A DNA stretch of 64,000 nt from Deltaproteobacteria bacterium (GTDB taxonomy: Bacteria; Desulfobacterota; Desulfuromonadia; Desulfuromonadales; Geopsychrobacteraceae): positions 1 to 64,000 of the forward strand of contig JAJRWH010000013.1 of NCBI GenBank assembly GCA_024276935.1, read 5' to 3'. A model generated the notes under the pieces. The model saw only the letters and a list, made by a program, of their open reading frames with translations, searched no databases and was not told where the DNA came from. This document shows positions 29,301 through 36,512 of this stretch, piece after piece. Positions within the stretch are counted from its first letter, which is position 1. Every line of letters starts with the position of its first letter. A program made the translations under genes and the position numbers.

Positions 29301-29642
29301 GAGATGATCGATGGCGATGGCATGATCCTCGGCATTAAACCTGACATCGATTTTGAACAACGAGAAACCCGGCTGGCAACAGGTGACATCCTGGTTTTGT
29401 ATACCGACGGCGTGACCGAAGCCGAGGATGGCAATGGCAATTTCTTTGGTGAATCACGGCTTCAGGCATTATTGGAAGAGCACCGGGATCTTTCTGCCAA
29501 AGATCTGATTGATCAAGTTCTGGAACAGATCCGGCTGTTCACCGGCAGTCGTCATTTTAATGATGATATTTCTTTGGTTATCATGAAAGTCATCCATCAG
29601 AACCCGCAGGATTCAACCGCAGACAAAGAACAGAATCGATAA
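26388..29642 (+). CDS. Sodium/solute symporter-STAC-GAF-PP2C (SpoIIE) sensor phosphatase
   Basis: 1084 residues with four parts. Residues 1 to about 530 are a complete SSS-family transporter with about 13 helices and the N-terminal S-W-T-Y-Y-G-S-V-G-R-A-A of CbrA-type sensor transporters. About 560-632 resemble the STAC linker (F-T-E-R-T-L-A-G-Y-V-G-A-A). A GAF domain spans about 660-815. A SpoIIE/PP2C phosphatase domain spans 830-1067 with metal ligands in V-G-G-D-Y-Y-D-F, I-A-D-V-S-G-H, T-D-G-V-T-E-A-E-D and N-D-D-I-S-L. Known SSS-STAC proteins mostly carry histidine kinases; here the output is a Ser/Thr phosphatase. With the next two genes it forms a partner switch, probably dephosphorylating the STAS protein when a solute is sensed or carried (inference). 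Confidence 0.9.
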   Translation: MISPLLVAVISIIYFAMLFGVAYYADARRKAGHSLINNPYIYSLSLAVYCTSWTYYGSVGRAATSGLDFLPIYLGPTLIAFTWWFLLRKMVRVSKEQNIVSIADFISSRYDRSPWIGALVTLIAVLGIMPYIALQLKAVARTFDLLVSPTTVAEVGLQDLFPVLPTYVDTAFMMALVLSLFGILFGARHLDASERHEGLVAAVAFESIVKLVAFFTVGMFVTFGLFDGFGDIFNRFAQQFPERLSLFRLDTAAIPYTKWFTLTFASMMAIMFLPRQFHIMVIENADEKHIKEAMWRFPGYIFLINLFVIPIALGGLLLNGGDSSQADYFVINLPLAAGHPWLALLVFIGGFSASAGMVMVSSVTLSTMILNHLTMPLILRLKVDIRDFSAILINLKRFGIIGVVFLGYLYYRVIGDSYALVNMGLISFIAAAQFAPAVVGGLYWKRANKKAAMAGLSLGFLLWFYTLLIPSFVMSGWMESSILDLGPFGIELLRPLQLFGLTGFDIWTNALFWTMFFNLGAFLSLSFFCKQNATEREQAQHFVDVYGDHLVPEQRRRISKAPTIMEFVELMSKFIGEKPANAAISSYLKNHEINSRGSLDDHEIPALKSFTERTLAGYVGAAPAKIIIDNYLSTRGSEMEDVFDIFGTVTLSRTASREQLSVLYEAAKIVSRSSDLDKTLNGLLKLLMQQFKFDLCVIRFLDEQSMTLAVKAQMGMTSKHFGESERNLDMETYIGAAFLSNTASVVNDTEYLDKPESSQIIHRERIKSFAHAPIVVEGEPVGVLSAFSRTAKGIFTDEFVALFNNLARQVGIAWRNHQQLIELLNAREQERDLQIAKTIQMGLLPSGIPEFSNVDLAGLCVPAHQVGGDYYDFIRRQNGTLDLVIADVSGHNIGSALIMAETRTFIQAMRQIEQPYAMLDELNRFFCEDLSRAELFVTMFYLQYHPESGRLLYANAGHNNPVLWRQQTKSCEMIDGDGMILGIKPDIDFEQRETRLATGDILVLYTDGVTEAEDGNGNFFGESRLQALLEEHRDLSAKDLIDQVLEQIRLFTGSRHFNDDISLVIMKVIHQNPQDSTADKEQNR

Positions 29643-29694
29643 ATAAGGTATAATCTTATGAGTCCCTACAATGACCGCTACAAGGAGTGAACAG

Positions 29695-30030
29695 ATGCAA
29701 CTTAAAACGGAAGAAATCGGTGATATTGTCCTGATCGTAATTGAAGAAGAACGCATGGATGCCCACAACAGCGGAACCTTCAAAGAGCAGATGCTGGCGC
29801 TGTTTGATGAAGGAAAGTGCAACTTGATCATCGACCTTTCAGCGGTCAGATTTGTTGATTCGTCCGGACTTGGCGCCCTGGTCTCAGGATTCAAAAATGC
29901 CAGCGCTCGCGAAGGAAGCCTGAAACTCTGCGGTTTACAGCCTCAGGTTCGTTCGATGTTCGAATTGACCCGACTGCATCGGGTCTTCGAAATATTCGCT
30001 TCAGTTGAAGAAGCCCAGGAAAGCTTCTAA
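29695..30030 (+). CDS. STAS-domain anti-sigma-factor antagonist
   Basis: 111 residues. The ATG at 29695 lies 7 nt after AAGGAG, which excludes the track's extra eight codons. A single STAS domain carries the phosphorylation-site motif F-V-D-S-S-G-L-G-A-L, as in SpoIIAA and RsbV. When unphosphorylated such proteins bind the RsbW-like kinase and release its other partner. Its kinase is the next gene, and its likely phosphatase is the PP2C domain encoded upstream. A TATAAT at about 29649 between the genes might give separate transcription, but there is no convincing -35 box. Confidence 0.92.
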   Translation: MQLKTEEIGDIVLIVIEEERMDAHNSGTFKEQMLALFDEGKCNLIIDLSAVRFVDSSGLGALVSGFKNASAREGSLKLCGLQPQVRSMFELTRLHRVFEIFASVEEAQESF

Positions 30031-30047
30031 AGGCGGTTGTAACGACA

Positions 30048-30470
30048 ATGAAGGACAAGGTTGAAGTCGACATCATAATCCCCAACCAAACCCGATATCT
30101 GGGTCTGATTGGTCGCATCGGGGAGGATCTGGTTCACTCTCTCGGTCGCTATAGTGGCGACCGGGAAGAGTTGGCCTATCACCTGAATCTGGTGCTGACC
30201 GAAGCGATCACCAATGCCATTTGCCATGCCAATGAAAATGATCCGACCAAGCAGATTCAGATTCAGATTTCAGCCTCGGATTCGAGCCTGAAGATCAAGG
30301 TTTTTGATGAAGGGGAAGGCTTCGATCTGGCGGAACTGACAACCAGTGATATCCAGGATACCGATGAGTGCGGGCGAGGGATTCACATCATCCATCGTTT
30401 GATGGATCAGGTTAACTACCACCGATCCAACAAACGCAACGTACTTGAAATGGTCAAGAAACTTCACTGA
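30048..30470 (+). CDS. RsbW/SpoIIAB-like anti-sigma regulatory kinase
   Basis: A 140-residue GHKL ATPase fold: N-box L-T-E-A-I-T-N-A-I-C-H-A-N, G1 box D-E-G-E-G-F-D, G2 region G-R-G-I-H-I-I. Such kinases phosphorylate a STAS antagonist and hold a sigma factor or another effector. No sigma factor gene lies nearby, so the controlled target is unknown. It could be a sigma factor elsewhere or a non-transcriptional effector. The gene ends in a 17-nt overlap with the convergent HAD gene. Confidence 0.92.
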   Translation: MKDKVEVDIIIPNQTRYLGLIGRIGEDLVHSLGRYSGDREELAYHLNLVLTEAITNAICHANENDPTKQIQIQISASDSSLKIKVFDEGEGFDLAELTTSDIQDTDECGRGIHIIHRLMDQVNYHRSNKRNVLEMVKKLH

Positions 30471-31110
30471 TCAACCCGGGTGCCCTTTGCCCCAACAGCA
30501 GATCGGTCAATTCCTGATGGGAATTGACCTTTTGCGCCACGTCAAGACCCTCACCAAAAGCGATAAAAACCATCCCGGCAGCGGCAGCAGCCTGTTGATC
30601 AAGTTCTGAATCACCCACAAACAGACAATTTTGTGGCGCAATACCACCCAGCTGCTCTGCAGCCATAAACAACATGTCCGGTGCCGGTTTGGGTTTTGCC
30701 ACATGACCACTGGTCACAACAACCCTGAAAAAACTCTCCAGTTGAAAATGGTCCAGAACATCCTGCATGCTGACACCGCGATTTGTTGCCACAGCCAGAG
30801 GCATCTCCTTTGCCAGACATTGCAGCGCCGGTTTAAGGTCGGCAGCCTCTTTCATCAGCGGAGTAAATTCCCGGTAATCAAGCTCACGAGCAAAGGTCAG
30901 TGCTTCCGCGACAACAGACTCGCTCATCAAACGAGCCAGGACAACCGGACTGCTGGCCGTGTGGCAGATATGGGCACTTTCCGAATCGGGATCATCAATA
31001 ACAGGAAAACCAAATTCTGAAAAAATCCGATTGTAATAAGCCAGATTGGCTTGATGGCTGTCAAAAAGAACGCCATCACAATCAAATATTACGGCTTCAA
31101 TCTTGTTCAT
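30454..31110 (-). CDS. HAD-superfamily hydrolase, phosphoglycolate phosphatase-like
   Basis: About 218 residues starting at MNKIEAVIFDCDG; the track's extra 14 codons lie inside lgt. Motif I is F-D-C-D-G-V-L-F-D-S with a cap domain of subclass I type. Motif II is in V-A-T-N-R-G, motif III in K-P-K-P-A-P-D-M, motif IV in V-G-D-S-E-L-D. Substrate is unknown; Gph/PpaX-like activity is one option. It overlaps the end of lgt by 14 nt. Confidence 0.85.
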   Translation of the reverse strand: MNKIEAVIFDCDGVLFDSHQANLAYYNRIFSEFGFPVIDDPDSESAHICHTASSPVVLARLMSESVVAEALTFARELDYREFTPLMKEAADLKPALQCLAKEMPLAVATNRGVSMQDVLDHFQLESFFRVVVTSGHVAKPKPAPDMLFMAAEQLGGIAPQNCLFVGDSELDQQAAAAAGMVFIAFGEGLDVAQKVNSHQELTDLLLGQRAPGLISEVS

Positions 31111-31888
31111 TTTCGGCTCTTTTCCGTACCCACAACAGGCCCATAAGTCCAAACAGAATCATCGGCAGTGACAACAATTGTCCCATAGTTGCCCCACCCC
31201 ACAAGTAGCCCAGCTGAACATCCGGTTCGCGAACAAATTCCACCAGAAAACGAAAACAACCGTAGCCGAGAAAAAAACTGAAAAAAGGAACACCCGTTCG
31301 GGTTCTGAGGCGGTGAAGCTGCCAGAGAATCAAAAACAGCAGCACCCCCTCAAGCATAAACTCATACAGCTGACTCGGATGACGCGGCAAATCCCCTGCA
31401 TAAGGAAAAACCATCCCCCAGGGCACATCTGTCGTTCGACCCCAGAGTTCTGCATTGATGAAATTACCAATCCGCCCCAGTCCAAGACCTACCGGTGCCG
31501 CAGCAGCAATAACATCGCCCATGGGCAGAATTGGATACTGATATTTGCGGCAGAACAACAGGGAGGCCAGAATCACTCCGAGCAACCCACCATGAAAACT
31601 CATACCGCCTTCCCATACGGCAAAGATTTTTTGCGGATGTTGCCAGAAATAAGGTGCATTATAAAAAACCACATAACCAAGTCGTCCACCCAGAATGACC
31701 CCCAGCACCGCGTAGAAAAGCAGATCAGACAATCTGTCCTTATTTAAATCCAGTCCGCGGCCTCGACTCATCCGTGAAATCCAGAATGATGCAAACAGGA
31801 ATCCCCCCAGATACATCAATCCATACCAACGGACAGCCAATGGGCCAAGATGAAAGATAACCGGATCAAATTGAGGATAGGTCAGCAT
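31097..31888 (-). CDS. lgt: Prolipoprotein diacylglyceryl transferase
   Basis: A 263-residue inner-membrane enzyme with seven helices that attaches diacylglycerol to the lipobox cysteine of prolipoproteins. The core motifs H-G-G-L-L-G and G-R-I-G-N-F-I-N-A-E-L-W-G-R are intact. The several lipoproteins encoded in this window depend on it. It follows the pseudouridine synthase by 25 nt. Confidence 0.96.
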   Translation of the reverse strand: MLTYPQFDPVIFHLGPLAVRWYGLMYLGGFLFASFWISRMSRGRGLDLNKDRLSDLLFYAVLGVILGGRLGYVVFYNAPYFWQHPQKIFAVWEGGMSFHGGLLGVILASLLFCRKYQYPILPMGDVIAAAAPVGLGLGRIGNFINAELWGRTTDVPWGMVFPYAGDLPRHPSQLYEFMLEGVLLFLILWQLHRLRTRTGVPFFSFFLGYGCFRFLVEFVREPDVQLGYLWGGATMGQLLSLPMILFGLMGLLWVRKRAENEQD

Positions 31889-31913
31889 AGTTGATTGTTC
31901 CTGAAGTGATTCA

Positions 31914-32852
31914 TCATCGAAAAAGATGATCAGAAAGTTGTTGCATGTCCTGCGGAAGAGGCAAATCGAAGGTCAATCGTTCTCCGCTGACAGGATGCGT
32001 AAACTCAAGATAAAACGCATGCAGCATCGGTCGGGAAACTGTCAGGCCGGCCCAGTTGACCGGGCCACCATAGAGTGGATCACCCAATAGTGGCGAACCT
32101 GCTTCTGACAGATGTGCCCGGATCTGGTGGGAGCGCCCCGTCAGGAGATTAACTTCGAGAAGAGCTGCGTCCTCCGCAGACTCCCTGGTTTGATAGCGGG
32201 TCACTGCCTTTTTTCCTCCACGTTCAACTGAAACAGTCCGGTTATACTTTCGTGAACGGGCCAATAACGAACAGATTTCAGCACTTGGTGGGTCTGGAGC
32301 ATTTTGCACCAACGCAAGATAACGCTTCTCGACCTGATGCTCCAGAAAAATCTTGCTCAATCCGGAGTGTGCCTTTTGGTGAATGGAAAAAACCATCACC
32401 CCCGAAGTCCCGCGATCCAGCCTTTGCACCATTCCGAGTTCAGGCTTTTTTCGCCCGGGTACCTGTCCCAACAACCACAATAAGGCTTCATAGACTGTCC
32501 CCTTGTAGCGTGAAGGTGTGGGTTGTGTATCGATACCCGCTGGCTTGTTAAGGACCAGCAGGTATTTATCACGAAACAGAATATCTTTGTCAGACAGACG
32601 AAAAGGTTCCAGAGAATAGCCATCAGTATGCAACTCTGCACGAGAACCGGCCTTAACAGTCAAGGAACAGGTTCGCGCCCTGCGCCCGTCAAGATGCACA
32701 CCACCAATATCGACAATCTTGCGAGCTTCGGTCCGTGAAAGGTCCTGAATCTGTGAGGACAGCCACTGGTCAAGCCTCATCCCGCTCGCCGAAGAATCAA
32801 CCCGCAACCGAAAAAGCTGCTTCTGGCCCCGTTGGTAAGAAATCTGTTTCAT
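31914..32852 (-). CDS. RluA/RluD-family RNA pseudouridine synthase
   Basis: About 312 residues: an N-terminal S4 RNA-binding domain (R-L-D-Q-W-L-S-S-Q-I...S-R-T-E-A-R-K) and a catalytic domain with Q-R-L-D-R-G-T-S-G, containing the catalytic Asp. It probably modifies 23S rRNA as RluC or RluD do; which uridines is not clear. The track start at 32882 (MKQLEYSGLD) has no ribosome-binding site; the ATG at 32852 has a weak GGA. Transcription diverges from 6S RNA. Confidence 0.88.
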   Translation of the reverse strand: MKQISYQRGQKQLFRLRVDSSASGMRLDQWLSSQIQDLSRTEARKIVDIGGVHLDGRRARTCSLTVKAGSRAELHTDGYSLEPFRLSDKDILFRDKYLLVLNKPAGIDTQPTPSRYKGTVYEALLWLLGQVPGRKKPELGMVQRLDRGTSGVMVFSIHQKAHSGLSKIFLEHQVEKRYLALVQNAPDPPSAEICSLLARSRKYNRTVSVERGGKKAVTRYQTRESAEDAALLEVNLLTGRSHQIRAHLSEAGSPLLGDPLYGGPVNWAGLTVSRPMLHAFYLEFTHPVSGERLTFDLPLPQDMQQLSDHLFR

Positions 32853-32903
32853 ATCAAGTCCAGAATATTCCAATTGCTTCATTTAAAATATTTAATTTTT
32901 CTC

Positions 32904-32931
32904 TTGACATCAAACTGAAGGATGGTAATAT
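32904..32931 (+). promoter_or_regulatory. Sigma-70 promoter of 6S RNA
   Basis: A perfect TTGACA (32904-32909), a 16-bp spacer and TAATAT (32926-32931). Start of transcription is expected near 32938. It is one of the best housekeeping promoter matches in the window and is correctly placed for the RNA that follows. Confidence 0.75.
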
Positions 32932-32939
32932 CAGTAGCA

Positions 32940-33140
32940 CAAACAGAAAGATCTTTGAAATCTCTGGGGTGTTCGCGGTGACGGCGGCTTCTTGACCAAC
33001 GTTCAGTTAACCCGTCAAATCGTGAGGTTCTGGTGAGCAAGCCTGCTTCTTTGCAGGAAGCCTGAAAGAGCCTTCGATGACTAATTTAGGTGCAAGGTCG
33101 ACCTGGCGCTGTCTTACGGCATCCCGGAGCAGAGTGAGAC
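32940..33140 (+). ncRNA. ssrS: 6S RNA
   Basis: A long-stem RNA that mimics an open promoter and binds sigma-70 RNA polymerase. The 5' strand TCTCTGGGGTGTTCGC (from 32960) pairs with the 3' strand CATCCCGGAG, as in E. coli TCTCTGAGATGTTCGC/CATCTCGGAGA. The central region has the family's conserved GGTGAGCA followed by GAAGCCTGAAAG and CGA. Ends are approximate (start from the promoter, end after the closing stem). The usual downstream ygfA gene is absent. The ORFs drawn through this region are spurious. Confidence 0.88.
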
Positions 33141-33290
33141 AATTGGCAACTGCTGTCAGGCAGTGCCCGCCCTGCTGAATCGCAGGCCGTGTCAGTTGAA
33201 AGCCACCCGCAGCCAGTTTTTTCTCAACAGGTTCCGAGTGATGAGTAGGCCGTCACAACGTTTTTGGCGCCACAGCAGGTGCCAGTTGTC
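33141..33290. other. 150-nt region without a gene
   Basis: Between the 6S RNA closing stem and the terminator I see only short stems (for example ACTGC/GCAGT near 33150 and an imperfect TGGCGCC/GGTGCCA near 33265) and a TTTTTT run at about 33216. It may hold the 3' trailer of the 6S precursor. No coding signal on either strand. Confidence 0.4.
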
Positions 33291-33342
33291 TTTGATAAGA
33301 GAAAAGCCCCGGTCATCTGACCGGGGCTTTTCTCTTATCAAA
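33291..33342. terminator. Bidirectional terminator, perfect 25-bp inverted repeat
   Basis: TTTGATAAGAGAAAAGCCCCGGTCA and its exact complement flank a 2-nt centre (TC). The GC-rich core (AAAAGCCCCGGTCA) has T-rich flanks in both directions. It ends ihfB transcription on the minus strand and can stop read-through from 6S RNA on the plus strand. Confidence 0.85.
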
Positions 33343-33356
33343 GACCTGAACAACAA

Positions 33357-33635
33357 TCAGCTGTCAACGCGTTCCCGCAACTCTTTTCCGGTTTTGAAAA
33401 AAGGCGTTTTGCGGTTGGGAATACTGACAAGCTCACCGCTTTTAGGATTTCGGGCCTCACGAGCTCCACGCTCTCGCACGGAGAAAGATCCAAAACCACG
33501 AATCTCAACCCGATCTCCTTGCGACAAAGCATTACCGATTCCATTAAAAATCAGATTGACCACGCTTTCAGCATCACGTTTGTTGAGATATTCATGTTCT
33601 ATTGACAATTTTTCAATTAATTCGCTCTTGGTCAT
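33357..33635 (-). CDS. ihfB: Integration host factor beta subunit (HU/IHF family)
   Basis: A 92-residue DNA-bending protein starting MTKSELIEKL after GGAGGG (7 nt from it); the track start adds seven codons. The signature G-F-G-S-F-S-V-R-E-R-G-A-R-E-A-R-N-P-K-S-G with the minor-groove-inserting R-N-P loop is intact. MTKSELIE and the position after rpsA and sppA favour IHF-beta over HU. IHF normally assists sigma-54 promoters, relevant to the one found at 51.8 kb. Confidence 0.92.
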   Translation of the reverse strand: MTKSELIEKLSIEHEYLNKRDAESVVNLIFNGIGNALSQGDRVEIRGFGSFSVRERGAREARNPKSGELVSIPNRKTPFFKTGKELRERVDS

Positions 33636-33671
33636 CTTACCCTCCAGCATCTGCAAGCGATCTCTAAATAT

Positions 33672-34559
33672 TTACATGCCCGTCCACAAATATTGTGGAC
33701 CCACCTTCCAACGCTGACGGGCATCAAAGGCAATACTTCCCAGGGTACTGTTCAATATTCTTTCGAGTAAATCAGGTTTCTCCGCCTCTGGATATATCAA
33801 GTCGGGATCATCACCCAAACCAACCAGACGCGAAGTATAATCAACCGCATCTCTAAAGCCACCGAGTTCATCAACCAGGCCTGCTGCCAACGCCTGACGA
33901 CCACTGAAAATACGTCCATCAGCAATTTTCATGACCTTCTCGGCGGGCATTTCACGACCAAGACTCACCGCCTCGACAAATTGTGAGTGAACATCGTCGA
34001 TCAAAGACTGCATCAGCTTTCTCTCAGCGTCACTGAAGGGTCGCGTCGGAGAACCAATATCCTTGAAACGGCCTGATTTAACAACCACAGAAGAAACGCC
34101 TACTTTTTTCATCAATCCCTCATAGTTCGGGAATGACATAATGACACCGATGCTCCCGGTTATCGTCCCCGGGTTGGCAAATAACCGTTTGGCCGGTGCC
34201 GCAATATAATAGCCACCAGAAGCCGTTACCGATCCCATCGAAACAATGACCGGTTTCTTTTTCTGGAGCTTGATTACCTCGGAATAAATCTCCTGTGAAG
34301 GGCCGACAGCCCCCCCCGGTGAATCAATTCGCAAGATAACAGCCTTGACTGAATTGTTGTCACGAAAGTCGATGATATCGTCAATCAGAGTATCCGATGC
34401 CATGATCGGGCCATAGATTTCGATGACACCTATTTTCTCGCCCACCGAGACCAACCCGGAGCGGGAACCTGACCGACCAAGGAAAACGGCAATCAACAAA
34501 AACACCAGAAATATCCCGGTGATTGTCAGGGTTGCCAATAATATCGGACGTTTTTTCAT
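33672..34559 (-). CDS. sppA: Signal peptide peptidase SppA, short (36 kDa-like) type
   Basis: A 295-residue membrane-anchored serine protease of the S49 family that degrades cleaved signal peptides. An N-terminal membrane helix (about 8-28) precedes the protease fold. The nucleophile lies in S-V-T-A-S-G-G-Y-Y-I-A-A-P-A and an upstream segment reads R-I-D-S-P-G-G. The start at 34559 follows GGGGGAG by 6 nt; the track start would cross the rpsA terminator. Expression may depend on read-through of that terminator. Confidence 0.92.
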   Translation of the reverse strand: MKKRPILLATLTITGIFLVFLLIAVFLGRSGSRSGLVSVGEKIGVIEIYGPIMASDTLIDDIIDFRDNNSVKAVILRIDSPGGAVGPSQEIYSEVIKLQKKKPVIVSMGSVTASGGYYIAAPAKRLFANPGTITGSIGVIMSFPNYEGLMKKVGVSSVVVKSGRFKDIGSPTRPFSDAERKLMQSLIDDVHSQFVEAVSLGREMPAEKVMKIADGRIFSGRQALAAGLVDELGGFRDAVDYTSRLVGLGDDPDLIYPEAEKPDLLERILNSTLGSIAFDARQRWKVGPQYLWTGM

Positions 34560-34572
34560 TCGCAACTCCCCC

Positions 34573-34606
34573 AAAAAAAGGGACCCCACCGCGAAGGCAG
34601 GGTCCC
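34573..34606 (-). terminator. rpsA intrinsic terminator
   Basis: On the minus strand GGGACCC...GGGTCCC forms a stem around a TTCG-containing loop, followed by seven T residues. It lies 22 nt after the rpsA stop and immediately before the sppA ribosome-binding site, so it probably sets the rpsA:sppA ratio. Confidence 0.85.
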
Positions 34607-34627
34607 GATACACCTCAATCAGCTGTT

Positions 34628-36349
34628 TCAGGCATCCTGATCGTCGTCACGACCCTTGACACCCTGCAACAGGTCACCAAGGTTAGATGTTGCACTCTTT
34701 TGTGCACCAAGGAACTCGTTAACCTGTGCTTTTTCTTTTTGAACATCGATATTTTTGATCGACAGGGCAATCTTGCGATCAACAGTATCAACATGAAGAA
34801 CAGCGGCCTCAAGGACATCACCAATCTTGGCAAAATCCTTGGGATCCTCGATCTTTTCCTTGCTCAGTTCGGAAACGTGAATCAGACCCTCGATTCCCTC
34901 TTCCAGTTCAAGGAAAACACCGAAATCAGTGACAGAAGTCACGGCACCCTTGATGATCGTTCCAGAAGCATAACGGGCCGGAACGGTCTCCCAGGGATCA
35001 CTGTTGAGTTGCTTGAGACCAAGCGAGAAACGCTCGTTCTCACGGTCGATATTCAGAACCACTGCCTTGACAACATCGCCCTTCTTGAAAGCTTCAGAAG
35101 GATGTTTGATGCGTTTGGTCCAGGACAGGTCAGAAATATGAACCAGTCCGTCGATTCCTTCATCAACCCCGACAAAGATACCGAAGTCAGTGATGTTCTT
35201 GACCTGGCCCTCGATGATGGTCCCGATCGGGAACTTCTCACCGATGACTTCCCATGGGTTTGGCTCGACCTGCTTGAGGCCCAGAGAAATCCGACGGTTC
35301 TCAGTGTCCAGAGCCAGAACAACCGACTCAACATCGTCACCGATATTCAGAATTTTATTCGGATGCTTGATCCGCTTGGTCCAACTCATTTCCGAAACAT
35401 GAATCAGGCCTTCAACACCCTCTTCAAGCTCGATAAATGCACCGTAATCGGTCAGGCTGACAACCTTGCCAGTAACCTTGGTCTCAACCGGATATTTGGA
35501 TTGAACATCAAGCCAGGGATCATTTGCTGTCTGCTTGAGTCCCAAAGACACCCGCTCTTTTTCACGGTCAAACTTGAGGACTTTAACATTGATTTTATCA
35601 CCAACCGAAATGATGTCGGAAGGATGCTTGACGCGTCCCCAGGACATATCGGTGATGTGCAACAGACCATCGATACCGCCGAGGTCGATAAATGCACCAT
35701 AGTCGGTGAGATTCTTGACGATACCTTCAACAATCTGGTCTTCGGCCAGAGTTTCGAGAGTACCGCTACGCAAGCTCTCACGTTCTTTTTCAAGCAGAAC
35801 ACGACGTGAAAGAACGATGTTTCCCCGACGCTTGTTCAGCTTGATAATCTTGAATTCAAAGGTCTCACCAATAACCTTGTCAAGATTACGGACCGGGCGA
35901 AGGTCAACCTGAGAACCCGGCAGGAAAGCATTGACGCCGATATCGACCGACAGGCCACCCTTGATCCGGTTGACAATCCGGCCTTCGACAACTGCATCCT
36001 CTTCAAGAGAGTTCCAGATCTTCTGTCGATCAGCTTTTTCCTTCGACAGATTGATCATGCCGCTGTCACTTTCACCACCACCGAACAGGACATCATAGAC
36101 ATCACCAACATTGACATTGATTTCGCCATTTTCATCGGCAAACTCACGCAGTGGGATGACACCTTCTGACTTGTACCCGACATCGACAACAACAGAATCA
36201 GGATTAACCTGAACCACTGTTCCTTCTACGACATCGTTGCGCTTGAGCTCAAGACCACCCTGCTCATACTCATTGAGCAGTGCCTCAAAACTCTCTTCTT
36301 CGGACTCTACGTCCATTTCTTCGTCCAGCATTTCTTTTTCTTCAACCAT
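34628..36349 (-). CDS. rpsA: 30S ribosomal protein S1
   Basis: A 573-residue protein with six S1 OB-fold repeats, seen as recurring modules such as V-T-D-Y-G-A-F-I-D-L and G-L-I-H-V-S-E-M-S-W. It binds mRNA leaders and recruits them to the 30S subunit. The very acidic N-terminus (E-E-K-E-M-L-D-E-E-M-D) docks on the ribosome. Position after ispH and cmk is conserved in related bacteria. A long plus-strand ORF opposite it (34523-35809) is a shadow. Confidence 0.96.
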   Translation of the reverse strand: MVEEKEMLDEEMDVESEEESFEALLNEYEQGGLELKRNDVVEGTVVQVNPDSVVVDVGYKSEGVIPLREFADENGEINVNVGDVYDVLFGGGESDSGMINLSKEKADRQKIWNSLEEDAVVEGRIVNRIKGGLSVDIGVNAFLPGSQVDLRPVRNLDKVIGETFEFKIIKLNKRRGNIVLSRRVLLEKERESLRSGTLETLAEDQIVEGIVKNLTDYGAFIDLGGIDGLLHITDMSWGRVKHPSDIISVGDKINVKVLKFDREKERVSLGLKQTANDPWLDVQSKYPVETKVTGKVVSLTDYGAFIELEEGVEGLIHVSEMSWTKRIKHPNKILNIGDDVESVVLALDTENRRISLGLKQVEPNPWEVIGEKFPIGTIIEGQVKNITDFGIFVGVDEGIDGLVHISDLSWTKRIKHPSEAFKKGDVVKAVVLNIDRENERFSLGLKQLNSDPWETVPARYASGTIIKGAVTSVTDFGVFLELEEGIEGLIHVSELSKEKIEDPKDFAKIGDVLEAAVLHVDTVDRKIALSIKNIDVQKEKAQVNEFLGAQKSATSNLGDLLQGVKGRDDDQDA

Positions 36350-36378
36350 TGGGATAAAACCCCCTTACGTATTTCCCG

Positions 36379-36410
36379 ACGCCTCGCGACGGCGAGCTCT
36401 GGCGAGACGC
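36379..36410 (-). promoter_or_regulatory. Stable hairpin in the rpsA 5' leader
   Basis: On the minus strand GCGTCTCGC pairs with GCGAGGCGT (nine pairs including two wobbles) around a 14-nt loop, 30 nt before the rpsA start. A possible promoter (TTGTTT, 17 bp, TACTGT) lies just upstream, so the hairpin would be in the mRNA leader. rpsA is autoregulated through leader structure in E. coli; the same here is inference. Confidence 0.4.
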
Positions 36411-36512
36411 GCACAGTATCACAGCCCAAAAGAAAAAACAAAGCAATATTTTACAGCAGGTTAGTCACTTCGGTTGCCAAAATGACAAATGGGATTTGCC
36501 GTTCAGTGCGAG

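Noticed and set aside
29649-29654. TATAAT between the symporter-phosphatase and STAS genes as an internal promoter
   Set aside because: No -35 box at 16-18 bp and inside a 52-nt gap of an evident operon; a chance A/T-rich match is as likely.
33163-33717. 184-codon plus-strand ORF across the terminator and ihfB
   Set aside because: Runs through the 25-bp inverted repeat and antisense to ihfB and sppA; not coding.
34523-35809. 428-codon plus-strand ORF
   Set aside because: Antisense to rpsA across its S1 repeats; open only because of the codon bias of the real gene. No start signal and no recognisable protein.
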